From an uncultured Campylobacter sp. (GTDB lineage: Bacteria > Campylobacterota > Campylobacteria > Campylobacterales > Campylobacteraceae): 24,209 nt of DNA. Where the stretch lies: the NCBI RefSeq assembly GCF_937997465.1, contig NZ_CALKTQ010000262.1:1-24209 (forward strand), written 5' to 3'. Made by a program: the position numbers and the translations under genes. Below the pieces are notes generated by a model that saw only the letters and a list, made by a program, of their open reading frames with translations, was not told the DNA's origin and made no database searches. This document shows, piece after piece, positions 1 to 9,504 of the stretch. How positions within the stretch are numbered: position 1 is the stretch's first letter; every line of letters starts with the position of its first letter.

Positions 1-3000
1 AAGCACAAGTTGCACAGCTTTACGTAGCGTTATTTAATCGTGCCCCTGAAGGCGCAGGCTTTAACGCATGGGTGGCGGCGGGAGCCAATAAAACCCAAGC
101 TCAGCTAGCCCAGCTAATGCTAGAGTCCCCTGCGGCTTTGGCATACTATGGAAATACGATAGATAGCGATAGAGACTACATCGAAACAATATATAAAAAC
201 ATCCTGGGCAAAGACTATACTCAAGATCCAAACGGTATCGATTCGTGGGTTTTGCACCTTCAGCTAGGTCACAGTAGAGGTGAAACTCTAGTTAAATTAT
301 TTGAAGTTGCAACTTCCGACATCGCAAAAGCGGCAGATCCTGTGGCGGCTAAGATTTTTGAAAACAAGACTGCTATATCTGCTTACATGGCTGAAAAAAT
401 ACCAAACATTCAAACCGATAGTTCAGGCAACTATGATTATGGAATATTCCAAGAAATTATTAGAACGACCACGGCTACAAATTTGGATGAACAGAAGGCT
501 AAAATCGATGCCTTGGCAAGTGCCACCGTGCATACGCTAAACAACACGACTGAAACACTAACCGGAAGCGCGGGCGTGGATATATATAGCGCGGTCGTTA
601 GCTCATTTGCTGATAAAAATACCCTTGGCGTTGAAGACAAGATAGACGGCGGGGCCGGTAATGATATGTTGAATGTTAAAATCGACGATAGTTTTACTGG
701 CTTTACAACCGGATATGCTAAAAATATTGAGGGACTAAATTTAGTCAATACTTCAAATAGCCAAAGAGTATTTAATGCAGATAAGGTAGAGGGCTTGCAG
801 TCCGTGTCTACTCATGGTGCAAACGGCGTTAGAGTAACAAATCTATCTAATATAGTCGATCTAACGGTAATAGATCAAAAAGATTCAACCGAAGTTGGTA
901 TCGCCTATAACACTGATCTAGTAAAAGGTAATAATGACGCGCAAAATTTAATCCTAAACAATGTGGGCAGGGTTACTCCGGATACGGAAGCCGACAGCCA
1001 CAAAAACTCTCTTAAGGTCAAATTTAACGGTATCGAGACTTTAAATATTACGACTAGAGAAAACGCTAGTTATATAAAAGAGGTGGAAAATAAGTTTATC
1101 ACGGTAAAAGGCGAGGCGGATTTAACTATATCCACCAAAGATAAAAACCCAGATGCTCCATTTAAAGACTTTGTGAATAGCCTTGATGCATCGGCGCTTA
1201 TTGGAAATTTGACGGCTGATTTAACCGAGTCTGCTTACTACACTAGTATCAAAAGCGGCAACGGCAATGACACGATAAAGATAGGAAAGCTTGAGTCTAA
1301 CTCAGTTTCTATAGATATGGGTGCCGGCAATGATACTCTTCAGATAGAAAAAGTAGATGCATTAAAACAAATGAAACTAAAAGGCGTTGATAATATCGAA
1401 ATCTTTGATAAAAATGATAGCGTGAGCGCTCTAGACTTGACTGGACAAACTGACGTTAAGAGTCTAAAAGTGGGCCAGCTTGATCAAACGTTAGTTGTTA
1501 CAAGCTCTAGTATAAAGACTATAAATTTAACGGATAAAGTAGACTCAAAAGCTGCTAGCGCAGGAAACGGTCACGGCATATTGCATATAAACGACAAATT
1601 TGTTGACACCATTAACTATGCGATAGATAATGTGACTACGCCACAAGATATAATCGGCAAAGTAAGAGTTTCTGAGTCCAAAAACCTTACTGTAAATTTG
1701 GATAAATCGGTTAAAACTGTAAATGGCAACCTTACTGATAACGCAGCTAGCGTTATTGAGGCGCCAAAGGCTACTACAATCAACGTGAATGTAAATATGG
1801 TTGAAAATTCAGGCCTTTCTCTAAGAAATATTCATGAGTTGAAGACTATAAATTTAACCAATAACAATCCTAAGAAATTTACTTTTGATATCCATGAAGA
1901 CGCAAGAGTGAAAACTCTAAATATAGCTACATTGGGTGCTCTTGATGTTTTAAATAATGGCCTCAAATATATATCTGAGATAAACGTAAAAGGCCTGGCT
2001 AATATGCCTGTAGCAAGCCTAGTCGAGCTTCACAATCTTGGCTCGATAGATTCTGAAAACGGCGTAAAACTAAATGTAAATGATCTTGTTACCGTTTATC
2101 AAGGCTCAAGCCACGTAACGGCTTTAAAGGTAGGGGACGTAACTACGAAAAAGACGACAAATGCCGGTGCAAATTTTAACTTTAAAAATGTCACAAACGA
2201 TATCGAAGTAAATAAATTTGACGTAGGCGGCGAGATAACTTTCGTAGCTAATAAGATCGGTAACGTGAAAATAGCAGACGAAATCAAGTCTAAGAATAGT
2301 GGCGCTACATTTGATATTAGTGATTCTAGGTTTAATGTCGAAATAAGTAGTGGTAACGGCATAGACGTTAAAAATGACGTAAACTTTACAGCCAAAGACG
2401 TAACAGGCAAAGTATCTATCGCGAATATAAAAGCAGAGAACGTAAATATCAGCTTAACTAATATTAAGGGTCAAAATGAGACTAGCGCGGTCGGGATAGG
2501 AGATATAAACGGCAACTACGTCAAAAACGTAAATATTACGCTAAAAGACGTATTAAAAGACGTTAAAGTCGGTACTCTAGACCTAAAAAGTGCTGCCGTT
2601 ATAGATGGCAAGATAAAAGTAAAAGAAAGCACGAGCATAAACATTGATGCTGGAAACACAAAGGGTATCGTTGATCTTGGCAATACAGGACCTGTAAGTG
2701 CTGATAGCGTAACGGTAGACCTAAGTAAAACTATAGGTGCAAATAAGTTTGCCAGTATCGTGGCAGATACTGTAGTCTATAAGGGCTCTACTCAAACTCC
2801 ACTTTCAACAGATGTTAAAATCACTATGAAGCAAGATATCAATTCAAAAGATTTTGTTGCAAATATTACTACGTCTGCTCAGGCTGATAAGTTGGTTGTA
2901 ACTGCTGCTACAAAATTCTCGCTTGTTAATGGTTCTGAAAGAGTTGACGGTAATGATCTAAAAACAGCTACTATCTCGGGCGATATGGGTACAGACGCTA

Positions 3001-3701
3001 CCGACGAGTACACATTTGACGATACCAATGCTGAAAAGCTAACAAAAATTGACTTTAGCGGCTTAAAAAATGTAGAGAAAGGTACTATAACAAATACTGC
3101 AAGTAAAGTTATTGAGAACATTAAGGCTACCGACGGAGACGATACTATTACTCTAGCGGGCGATCAAAAAGCTGCAAAAATTTCAATTGATGCAGGTGAA
3201 GGCAATAATACCATTAAGACAGGAACTTTCCTAACCCCAGGTCATGCCGACGCAGATCCAAAAGGTCAAAATATAACCATCAAAAGCGGTTCGGGCAATG
3301 ATACATTCGATGTTAGTGCTTCGCTTATAGGCGCAGGCTTTGATAGCGCCAACGAGTCTCATACTAGACTTGTAACCATAGATAAGATAAATGTAGGCGA
3401 TAAAATCAAATTTGCCGGCGGTACCACTGCTATAGAAAAAGTAACTCTAAATGCCAACGGAAACGCACAAGATAACTTCGCTCTTGCGGCTAAACTTGGC
3501 GGATTCTTTGATGGCACCAATAACCAAGCCGGTAAGATATATGCTTATTCATATCTAAATGATACGTATTTGGTATACAACGCTGCTGCAGGTGATACTG
3601 ACTTTGGCGCAGGCGACACTATCGTCAAACTATCGGGCGTAAATATTGCCAACCTTAACACAACAGTTAATGCTGGTGAAGTTACTATTAACGCATTCTG
3701 A
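1..3701 (+). CDS. S-layer / RTX-like surface protein, 5' truncated by window
   Basis: Surface-array protein expected to be exported by a type I (ABC) secretion system and to coat the cell. The frame is open from base 3 and reads AQVAQLYVALFNRAPEGAG before the first possible GTG at 72, so the gene begins upstream and 1232 residues are visible. The first ~100 residues hold two DUF4214-like units (LFNRAPEGAGFNAW; IYKNILGK..DPNGIDSW), the type found at the N-terminus of Campylobacter S-layer proteins, where this part binds LPS in C. fetus. RTX-like glycine/aspartate motifs lie at bases 648-665 (GGAGND), 1257-1271, 1320-1334, 3132-3143 and 3288-3302. The middle is a long Thr/Asn/Val-rich beta-type region. 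There is no cysteine and no N-terminal signal peptide is expected; the C-terminus ends in a short hydrophobic tail (VTINAF) as in type I substrates. No secretion genes are in the window. An RTX adhesin is the alternative. Confidence 0.85.
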   Translation, partial: AQVAQLYVALFNRAPEGAGFNAWVAAGANKTQAQLAQLMLESPAALAYYGNTIDSDRDYIETIYKNILGKDYTQDPNGIDSWVLHLQLGHSRGETLVKLFEVATSDIAKAADPVAAKIFENKTAISAYMAEKIPNIQTDSSGNYDYGIFQEIIRTTTATNLDEQKAKIDALASATVHTLNNTTETLTGSAGVDIYSAVVSSFADKNTLGVEDKIDGGAGNDMLNVKIDDSFTGFTTGYAKNIEGLNLVNTSNSQRVFNADKVEGLQSVSTHGANGVRVTNLSNIVDLTVIDQKDSTEVGIAYNTDLVKGNNDAQNLILNNVGRVTPDTEADSHKNSLKVKFNGIETLNITTRENASYIKEVENKFITVKGEADLTISTKDKNPDAPFKDFVNSLDASALIGNLTADLTESAYYTSIKSGNGNDTIKIGKLESNSVSIDMGAGNDTLQIEKVDALKQMKLKGVDNIEIFDKNDSVSALDLTGQTDVKSLKVGQLDQTLVVTSSSIKTINLTDKVDSKAASAGNGHGILHINDKFVDTINYAIDNVTTPQDIIGKVRVSESKNLTVNLDKSVKTVNGNLTDNAASVIEAPKATTINVNVNMVENSGLSLRNIHELKTINLTNNNPKKFTFDIHEDARVKTLNIATLGALDVLNNGLKYISEINVKGLANMPVASLVELHNLGSIDSENGVKLNVNDLVTVYQGSSHVTALKVGDVTTKKTTNAGANFNFKNVTNDIEVNKFDVGGEITFVANKIGNVKIADEIKSKNSGATFDISDSRFNVEISSGNGIDVKNDVNFTAKDVTGKVSIANIKAENVNISLTNIKGQNETSAVGIGDINGNYVKNVNITLKDVLKDVKVGTLDLKSAAVIDGKIKVKESTSINIDAGNTKGIVDLGNTGPVSADSVTVDLSKTIGANKFASIVADTVVYKGSTQTPLSTDVKITMKQDINSKDFVANITTSAQADKLVVTAATKFSLVNGSERVDGNDLKTATISGDMGTDATDEYTFDDTNAEKLTKIDFSGLKNVEKGTITNTASKVIENIKATDGDDTITLAGDQKAAKISIDAGEGNNTIKTGTFLTPGHADADPKGQNITIKSGSGNDTFDVSASLIGAGFDSANESHTRLVTIDKINVGDKIKFAGGTTAIEKVTLNANGNAQDNFALAAKLGGFFDGTNNQAGKIYAYSYLNDTYLVYNAAAGDTDFGAGDTIVKLSGVNIANLNTTVNAGEVTINAF

Positions 3702-3713
3702 TTTCTCCTTCTT

Positions 3714-3747
3714 TTCGGCAGGTTTTTACCTGCCGAACCTCTTTTTT
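3714..3747 (+). terminator. Rho-independent terminator of the S-layer gene
   Basis: A perfect 10-bp stem (TTCGGCAGGT at 3714-3723, ACCTGCCGAA at 3728-3737) with a TTTT loop is followed by CCTCTTTTTT. It starts 12 bases after the S-layer stop codon. This is a textbook intrinsic terminator and suits a very highly expressed gene. Confidence 0.92.
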
Positions 3748-4020
3748 GCAAATTTAATTTTATATAAAAATCAATTTTTAGCGATATATAATGTTTGCGA
3801 TTTTGCATTTTTCTATTTAGTATCAAGTTTATGACTTTAGTCTAGATCTCCAAGCTAAAACTGGCATAAAAAAGTAGTCAAAATTGGCAATTTTGGCCGT
3901 CTATGAGCCAACTTTGATATCTTAATGTCTAAAATCAAGTCGCTCAAGGTTTTTATATAAAAATAGATAGAATAATTGTAATGTCAGATTTTGGTAAATG
4001 GCACCAAAGTATATTAAGAT
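3748..4020. other. Gene-free stretch between convergent genes
   Basis: AT-rich sequence between the S-layer terminator and the stop of rmd. No credible coding frame or RNA gene was seen. The only structure noted is a 7-bp inverted repeat at 3879-3895 (CAAAATT / AATTTTG, 3-base spacer). Read on the minus strand it is followed, after five bases, by a run of six T, so it could be a weak terminator for the rmd end of the minus-strand operon. The stem has only one G-C pair, so this is uncertain. Confidence 0.4.
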
Positions 4021-4878
4021 CTAAAGCATAGAATATAGTAGTTTCTCTATATCTCCGTCGCAAGGAGCTATGTCGTAGCTTAGCAGCTTTGCCGTATCGC
4101 AGACGAGTAGGGCGGGATCGTTTGCTCTGATAAATCGGGGATCGCTTTGCACAGCTATATCGTGTCCGCTTAGGTAGCGTAAAATTTGTAAAATTTGCTC
4201 AATACTATAAGCCTTACCAGAGCCAATGTTAAAAATTTCATTGTTAGCTTCGAGTTTTAGTAGTTGCTCGTATATTCTCACGACGTCGTTTATGTCGTTA
4301 TATTCGCGCTTTGGCGTCAAATTTCCAAGTTTTATTGTATGAGCTCTATCTTTAAAATGTCGCACTATTTTTGGTATGAGGAAATTTTCGCTTTGTCCAG
4401 TACCTGTGTAGTTAAATGGGCGCGCGATGATAAAAGGCAGTCCGCTTTTAGCTATCTGCTCCTCCATAAAAATTTTACTTTCGGCATATATGCTTTGCGG
4501 ATTTAGCGGAGAGTTTTCGCACACGGGCATATCTCCTCCGCCGTAGACACTAGCTGAGCTTGCAAAGATCGCCTTTTCAAATTTAACGGAACCTAGAGAC
4601 TCTAGCAAATTTAGCGTACCGATTTCGTTTGCGTTTTTTATCTCGGCGGGATCGGCCATAGCAAAAGACACCGCTGCCAGGTGGATGATGTAGTCAAATT
4701 TGACGCTAAAAGCAGCTTTTATGCTGTCTTTATCAAGCAGATCAAGGCGCGTATGATTAGGCGCGCTAGGGCTCAGGGCGCCGCCTGAGACCTCGTAACT
4801 GAGCGCACAAAGGTATCGCTCCAGATAGCGACCCGTAAAGCCCTCAATCCCCGTGATAAAAACTCGCTTAGAACTCAA
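4021..4878 (-). CDS. rmd: GDP-6-deoxy-4-keto-D-mannose reductase (Rmd-like), forms GDP-D-rhamnose
   Basis: Short-chain dehydrogenase/epimerase of 285 residues, predicted to reduce the GDP-4-keto-6-deoxymannose made by Gmd to GDP-D-rhamnose in the cytoplasm. Visible features are the nucleotide-binding loop GIEGFTG (10-16), SSASVY (108-112) and the catalytic Y131xxxK135 pair. The ARPFNYTG segment and the KREYNDINDV segment resemble the Rmd branch, in which the GDP-sugar is bound and reduced at C4. It starts inside the end of gmd (11-base overlap) and is the last gene of the run. Length and motifs fit Rmd better than the longer GDP-fucose synthase, which usually carries an epimerase Cys/His pair not evident here. 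Another C4-reductase of the same family, giving for example 6-deoxytalose, cannot be excluded. Confidence 0.75.
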   Translation of the reverse strand: MSSKRVFITGIEGFTGRYLERYLCALSYEVSGGALSPSAPNHTRLDLLDKDSIKAAFSVKFDYIIHLAAVSFAMADPAEIKNANEIGTLNLLESLGSVKFEKAIFASSASVYGGGDMPVCENSPLNPQSIYAESKIFMEEQIAKSGLPFIIARPFNYTGTGQSENFLIPKIVRHFKDRAHTIKLGNLTPKREYNDINDVVRIYEQLLKLEANNEIFNIGSGKAYSIEQILQILRYLSGHDIAVQSDPRFIRANDPALLVCDTAKLLSYDIAPCDGDIEKLLYSML

Positions 4879-5899
4879 ATCCCGCCTCGATGCGTCTTAG
4901 ATCGGCTTTTATCATCATATCGCAAAGTCCCTTTAGATCAGTCTTTGCGCTCCAACCGAGCTTTTGCTTGGCTTTTGAGGCGTCGCCTATTAGTAGATCG
5001 ACCTCCGCGGGTCTAAAAAATGCCGAATTTATCTTTACGATTACGTCGCCCTTATCGTTTAGCCCGACTTCGTTTATGCCTTCGCCCTCAAATTTTATTC
5101 CGATATCTAGCGCTTCAAAGCTAAGCTTTACAAAATCCCTGACAGTGGTCGTTACGCCGGTAGCGAGCACGAAGGTATCTGGAGTTGGCGCTTGTAGCAT
5201 CGCGTGCATGCCTTCGACGTATTCTTTAGCGTAGCCCCAGTCACGCTTTGCGTCTAGGTTGCCTAGTTCCAAAGTTTTAGCCTTTTTTAGGGCGATTTTT
5301 GCGGCTGTATTCGTGATTTTTCTCGTGACGAACTCAAGTCCTCTTAGCGGACTTTCGTGGTTAAATAAAATGCCGCTTGAGGCGAAAATATCGTAGCTTT
5401 CTTGATAGTTTACCGTGATAAAGTGTGCATAAAGCTTTGCCACTCCGTAAGGCGAACGCGGATAAAACGGCGTCGTTTCGCTTTGCGGGACGGCTTGGAC
5501 TTTGCCGAACATCTCTGATGTGCTAGCTTGGTAAAATTTGATACTTTTATCTACCGTTTTGATTGCTTCTAGTATATTTAGCGCGCCGATGCCAGTAGCG
5601 TTTGCTGTGTGAAAAGGCTCTTTAAAACTAACGCCTACGAAGCTTTGGGCGGCTAGGTTGTAGATTTCCTCGGGTCTTATTTCATTGACGACGCTTAGGA
5701 TATTAAACGGGTCAGTTAGCTCAAACTCGACTAGATGAAAATTCGGCTCGTTTAAAAGACCTAGCTCGTTTAATCTCCAAAAATTCGGGCTCACCGCTCG
5801 TCTGTAACCGCCGTAGATCTCATATCCCAGATCGATCAGATATCTAGCCAGATACGCGCCGTCTTGGCCTCCGACGCCCGTGATTATAGCTTTTTTCAT
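4868..5899 (-). CDS. gmd: GDP-mannose 4,6-dehydratase
   Basis: Converts GDP-D-mannose to GDP-4-keto-6-deoxy-D-mannose, the branch point to GDP-D-rhamnose, GDP-L-fucose and related sugars. The 343-residue protein has the family signature throughout: GVGGQDG (8-14) for NADP binding, the catalytic T127-S-E129 set, Y151xxxK155, then the NHESPLRG and KRDWGYAKEYVEGM segments typical of Gmd. The ATG (5899-5897) overlaps the TAA stop of the upstream glycosyltransferase by one base (TAATG), which suggests translational coupling. The gene for the next step, rmd, overlaps its 3' end, so the pair is made together. GDP-mannose synthesis genes (manA/B/C) are not in the window. Confidence 0.95.
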   Translation of the reverse strand: MKKAIITGVGGQDGAYLARYLIDLGYEIYGGYRRAVSPNFWRLNELGLLNEPNFHLVEFELTDPFNILSVVNEIRPEEIYNLAAQSFVGVSFKEPFHTANATGIGALNILEAIKTVDKSIKFYQASTSEMFGKVQAVPQSETTPFYPRSPYGVAKLYAHFITVNYQESYDIFASSGILFNHESPLRGLEFVTRKITNTAAKIALKKAKTLELGNLDAKRDWGYAKEYVEGMHAMLQAPTPDTFVLATGVTTTVRDFVKLSFEALDIGIKFEGEGINEVGLNDKGDVIVKINSAFFRPAEVDLLIGDASKAKQKLGWSAKTDLKGLCDMMIKADLRRIEAGFEF

Positions 5900-8800
5900 T
5901 ATTCTTCTCCGTTTTTTAAATGTCGCATAAAATTTTGATCGGTATTTATAGCTCTAAATATTCTTAGATAAAGCCCGGCGATATTTTGCCAGCTATTTTC
6001 TTCCAGCCATTTTACGCGCTTATCATAAATTTTACCATCTATTTCATTATTTTTTACTTTTTCGAGTTGTTCTAGGATATCCTCGTCGCTAAAACCGTCC
6101 GCCGCTATCGTGATATTTTGCATCTCGCTAAAGATTCTTGACGGCGTAACTATAACGTTTTTACAAAGACTTAGAGAGACTCTGGCTGCTGCGCTACTAC
6201 CCTCATCGGTCTGTCCGTACGGCAATACGATCGCATCGCAACAGCTTAGTTTTTCGTTTACAGTTTCTATCGGTAAAAAGCTTGTATGCCACTCTATTTT
6301 TTCACTCAAATTTAGCTTTTCGCAAATCTTGCGGCATCTTTGTAGCTCTGCCTCGCCGTCCGCGCTTGCGACCGGACTGATTATGACTAGTTTTGCGTCT
6401 ATATTTTGACTGAATTTCGCAAAAGCTTCTAGTAGCACAGGTAGGTTTTTATGCGCAAATAGCAGTCCTAAAAATCCTACCATAAATTTGCCGTCCGTTT
6501 CCTTATGTTTGTTTTGCTCGGGCGCTAAATTTTGCGTTCCGTGCGGTACTAGCGTGACATTATCGATAAGTCCAAGCAGCCTAAGCGTATTTAGATCGTC
6601 GATACTATGGACGAATACTCGGTCGAATTCGTAAAGCGTGTCGTGCCAGTTTTGCTGAGTTTGGCGTGGGTAGTTTAGGATTTGCTTCGTACTATGAAGC
6701 GTGATAAAGCAAATTTTCCCCTGAGATTTTAGCGCGGCGATGTCTGATTTTAGCTTTTCGTCTATCTCGAAAAATGTAAAATGGTGTTGTAGCCAGATGA
6801 TATTCGCATCCGTTTTAAGCCCCGATAGTAGTTTTTCGCGCTCTATTTCATAGACTTTTATATTGTCGTTTTCTTGAGTTAAATTTGACCCATCGGCGCG
6901 CTTTTGCTCGCTCCAAGTGTAAATTTGCAAATCTGCGCCCGCCCGCACAAGCTCGTCCGTTAGGTATTTTGAGTATTCGGCTATGCCGCAAACGGCGTTA
7001 TATGTCGAAAAGTAGGCTATTTTTAGCTCGCTCGGCTTGTTTTTAAAGGATTTTAGATGCGAGATGCTCGAGATGAAATTTAGCGCATTTTTCTCGCCGA
7101 ACATCATTTCATCGACCTTGTGCTTTAGTGGTTTTATGTCCGGAGCACGGTTCTGTAAAATTTGCTCTGATGCTTTGATAATCTTTTCGCCTAGATCCTT
7201 TACGCTAGGCTCCGCCCAAAACGAATAATTTAGATTAAAATGCGTAACCGCGGGCGCGAATTTATACCCAATAAACTCGCAGCTGTCGTCCAAAAACTCG
7301 CACTGACCGCTATAGTCGGTGGAGATAACGGGCTTTTCGTAATGTACGCCTTCGATTGCCGGCATATTTAGTCCCTCGCCGCGCGTCGGTAACACGACGA
7401 TATCGCACTGCTCATAAAGGTTTGCCACGTCAAGCGCGGTTAGATCTTCGTCTAGTATGACGCGGATTTTGCTTCGGTATTTTTTATCGACTAAAAGCTC
7501 GATTTGTTCGGTTACGCTGTTGTGCGGATTAGGGAAACTTTTTATCGTTAGGCTTAGCTCGAATTTAGCTTTTTTGCAAGCTTCGTTAAAGGCTCGTAGC
7601 AACACGTCGGCACCCTTTCTAGGTAGGCACGACGAGATGTGAAAGAGCTTTATCTCGCTCTTTTGTTCGCTGTTTTCTTGCGAAACGCTTGGCGCAGGCG
7701 GCGTTTTTAGCGGTATATCGGCTACTTTTACGGGCGTATAGCAGCCGTTATCTATGAGGATTTTTTTGATGAAGAATGTCGAAACCAAAATGCCTTTATA
7801 CTTGGAGTTTAAAATTTCTATCGTTCGCTGCGGGATGCGCGACTCCTCCCAGAAAAATACCGCGATCTCAAAGCCGTATCCCTCGCGCACGTCTTCTATT
7901 AGCGGGTAGTGGTGGTAGATCGCGACCTTGTCGTCGGTTCTGATTGCGGGTGCTTTTTTATCCGGTACTATGCTTCTTAGCGTTTCGTACTCGTCTTTGG
8001 TTATCGCGATGTCCTCGATTTTATCGAAATAGTTTGCGTGATAGCAGATAACAAAGACGTTTTTTACTTTGTTTAGTAGCCTAAATATGATGTTTCTGTT
8101 TATCGCGGCTAGGCTGTAGTGTCCGCTTATGTTGCCGATTACCGTTAGCTCGTTAAAGTTTTCGTTAAATTTGAGATTTTTCAGCTCCAAATTTTGCTCG
8201 TACTCTTTTGAGTGCTTTAGTTCAAAAACGTTTGGCTCGAAAACGCCCTCTTGCGAGACGTATATATCGTCTCTTATTTGCCCTTTGAGGCTAAAAATTT
8301 TTGCCCTAAGAGCCGGAAATTTATTTAAAAATATCTTGAGATTCTTTTTAAATTTAGGATTGTTATTTGCCGCCTTTTCCGTCAAATTTATACCGAATTT
8401 GAGTGCTTTTTTGAGATTATCTTTAGCTAAATTTTTACAAAATCTCAAAAACTTATATACCCAAATAAGCGGCTTTGCGACTCTTTTAAATTTAGCGACG
8501 AAAATTTTAAGATGCTCGATATCGTTTTTGATAATGGGAGCTTCGTTTTCTAGGACGTAGACTTTGTGGTTTAGCGCGAGATATTTGCCGAGTAGATTTT
8601 CTAGATCTTCGTGCAGGCGCGCATTTTCGTTTTGCAAATTTGCGATTTGATTTTTGCTTTCCATCAGCTCGAGCGAGCTTTTCCAAAGAGCCTCTTTTGT
8701 CTCCAAAGAGCCCTTCCAGACGTCGTTTTTTAGCTCAAGCATCTGAGTTTTGTTTTCAAATGCCGACACGTCGAATCTATCGGCCAACTCTTCAAAGCTA

Positions 8801-9504
8801 TAGCCGCTTTTGGCCGCATTTAAAAACGCTTCGCGCGTTTTTTCGTCGCCGTTTTTAAGCCCCAAAACCGCGTAATCAAGCCCGACGCTGCTCAAAACGT
8901 CTCTTAGCGTAACGTTTTGGTTTTGTAAATCCTCGCTAAAGCTCAAATTTGAGTTCAGCCTCATCATAAACGTATCGCTAAAGCCCTCAAATTCGCACAG
9001 ATACTCAAGCAGCATCGGCGGGATAGGCTTTATGTGCGTCGCGTCTAGATAGAAAGTTAGCGTAGCGACGCGTAAATTTTCTGGGTTAGGCGTTTCAAGT
9101 ATCAAGATGCCGCCGTCTTTTAGAACTCGGCGCGCTTGTTTTATTAGCTCGCAAAGCTCGCTAAACTCTAAATGCTCTGCAAGTTGAAAGGTGCTAACGA
9201 GCGCAAGGCTTGAGTCTTCTAGCTCACTTAAAAACTCTATTGCGCCTTGATTTTTGGCCTCAAGTGCGTTTTTTTCGCACTCTTTTATCATCTCGTCGCT
9301 AATGTCGCAACCGCGCGCGATAAAGCCGTTTTGCTTTAAAATTTCAAGCCATTCGCCTCTACCGCAGCCTAGATCGACCGCCGCCGGCTTTTCATCGTTT
9401 TGTTTTAAGATTTGCAAAAACGGCTCATAAGCAAGCAGGCGTTTTTTGATCTCGCTCCTCTGGCCTCTAAATTTATCTTCGAAACTTTTATAAAATTTAT
9501 CCAT
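5899..9504 (-). CDS. Methyltransferase - coiled coil - two GT4 glycosyltransferase domains
   Basis: A 1201-residue cytoplasmic or membrane-associated enzyme for surface polysaccharide assembly. Residues ~20-170 form a class I SAM methyltransferase (motif I VDLGCGRGE at 43-51; LETPNPENL at 136-144). Residues ~255-325 are charged and leucine-rich, probably coiled coil, followed by a Lys-rich stretch (~335-410). Residues ~450-800 form a first GT4 domain with RKGADVLLRAF (629-639) and an EX7E motif in TRGEGLNMPAIEG (E710, E718). Residues ~828-1190 form a second GT4 domain with HKNLPVLLEAF (1018-1028) and DEGSSAAARVS (1100-1110), where the second Glu of EX7E is replaced by Val1109. It starts inside wzt (8-base overlap) and runs into gmd, so the donor is likely GDP-D-rhamnose. 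Comparable fusions exist (WsaE-like methyl/rhamnosyltransferases; WbdD-type capping methyltransferases with a coiled-coil ruler). The exact linkages cannot be read from sequence. Confidence 0.85.
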   Translation of the reverse strand: MDKFYKSFEDKFRGQRSEIKKRLLAYEPFLQILKQNDEKPAAVDLGCGRGEWLEILKQNGFIARGCDISDEMIKECEKNALEAKNQGAIEFLSELEDSSLALVSTFQLAEHLEFSELCELIKQARRVLKDGGILILETPNPENLRVATLTFYLDATHIKPIPPMLLEYLCEFEGFSDTFMMRLNSNLSFSEDLQNQNVTLRDVLSSVGLDYAVLGLKNGDEKTREAFLNAAKSGYSFEELADRFDVSAFENKTQMLELKNDVWKGSLETKEALWKSSLELMESKNQIANLQNENARLHEDLENLLGKYLALNHKVYVLENEAPIIKNDIEHLKIFVAKFKRVAKPLIWVYKFLRFCKNLAKDNLKKALKFGINLTEKAANNNPKFKKNLKIFLNKFPALRAKIFSLKGQIRDDIYVSQEGVFEPNVFELKHSKEYEQNLELKNLKFNENFNELTVIGNISGHYSLAAINRNIIFRLLNKVKNVFVICYHANYFDKIEDIAITKDEYETLRSIVPDKKAPAIRTDDKVAIYHHYPLIEDVREGYGFEIAVFFWEESRIPQRTIEILNSKYKGILVSTFFIKKILIDNGCYTPVKVADIPLKTPPAPSVSQENSEQKSEIKLFHISSCLPRKGADVLLRAFNEACKKAKFELSLTIKSFPNPHNSVTEQIELLVDKKYRSKIRVILDEDLTALDVANLYEQCDIVVLPTRGEGLNMPAIEGVHYEKPVISTDYSGQCEFLDDSCEFIGYKFAPAVTHFNLNYSFWAEPSVKDLGEKIIKASEQILQNRAPDIKPLKHKVDEMMFGEKNALNFISSISHLKSFKNKPSELKIAYFSTYNAVCGIAEYSKYLTDELVRAGADLQIYTWSEQKRADGSNLTQENDNIKVYEIEREKLLSGLKTDANIIWLQHHFTFFEIDEKLKSDIAALKSQGKICFITLHSTKQILNYPRQTQQNWHDTLYEFDRVFVHSIDDLNTLRLLGLIDNVTLVPHGTQNLAPEQNKHKETDGKFMVGFLGLLFAHKNLPVLLEAFAKFSQNIDAKLVIISPVASADGEAELQRCRKICEKLNLSEKIEWHTSFLPIETVNEKLSCCDAIVLPYGQTDEGSSAAARVSLSLCKNVIVTPSRIFSEMQNITIAADGFSDEDILEQLEKVKNNEIDGKIYDKRVKWLEENSWQNIAGLYLRIFRAINTDQNFMRHLKNGEE

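Noticed and set aside
72..74. GTG at 72 as the start of the S-layer gene
   Set aside because: The frame is open to the window edge and the upstream codons encode a typical DUF4214-like stretch, so the true start lies outside.
648..3302. RTX toxin or haemolysin
   Set aside because: Only scattered single glycine/aspartate motifs rather than a tandem nonapeptide block, no toxin domain, and the N-terminus and cysteine-free Thr/Asn-rich body fit an S-layer protein.
3646..3834. 62-residue plus-strand frame across the end of the S-layer gene and its terminator
   Set aside because: It runs through the terminator hairpin and has no recognisable motif or ribosome site.
3879..3895. CAAAATT/AATTTTG inverted repeat as a firm terminator for rmd
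   Set aside because: Seven pairs with only one G-C pair, a three-base loop and a displaced T-run are too weak to call as a separate feature.
8129..8560. 143-residue plus-strand frame opposite the large glycosyltransferase
   Set aside because: Phe/Leu/Ser-rich translation typical of the complement of a Lys/Leu/Asn-rich gene; no ribosome site or family motif.
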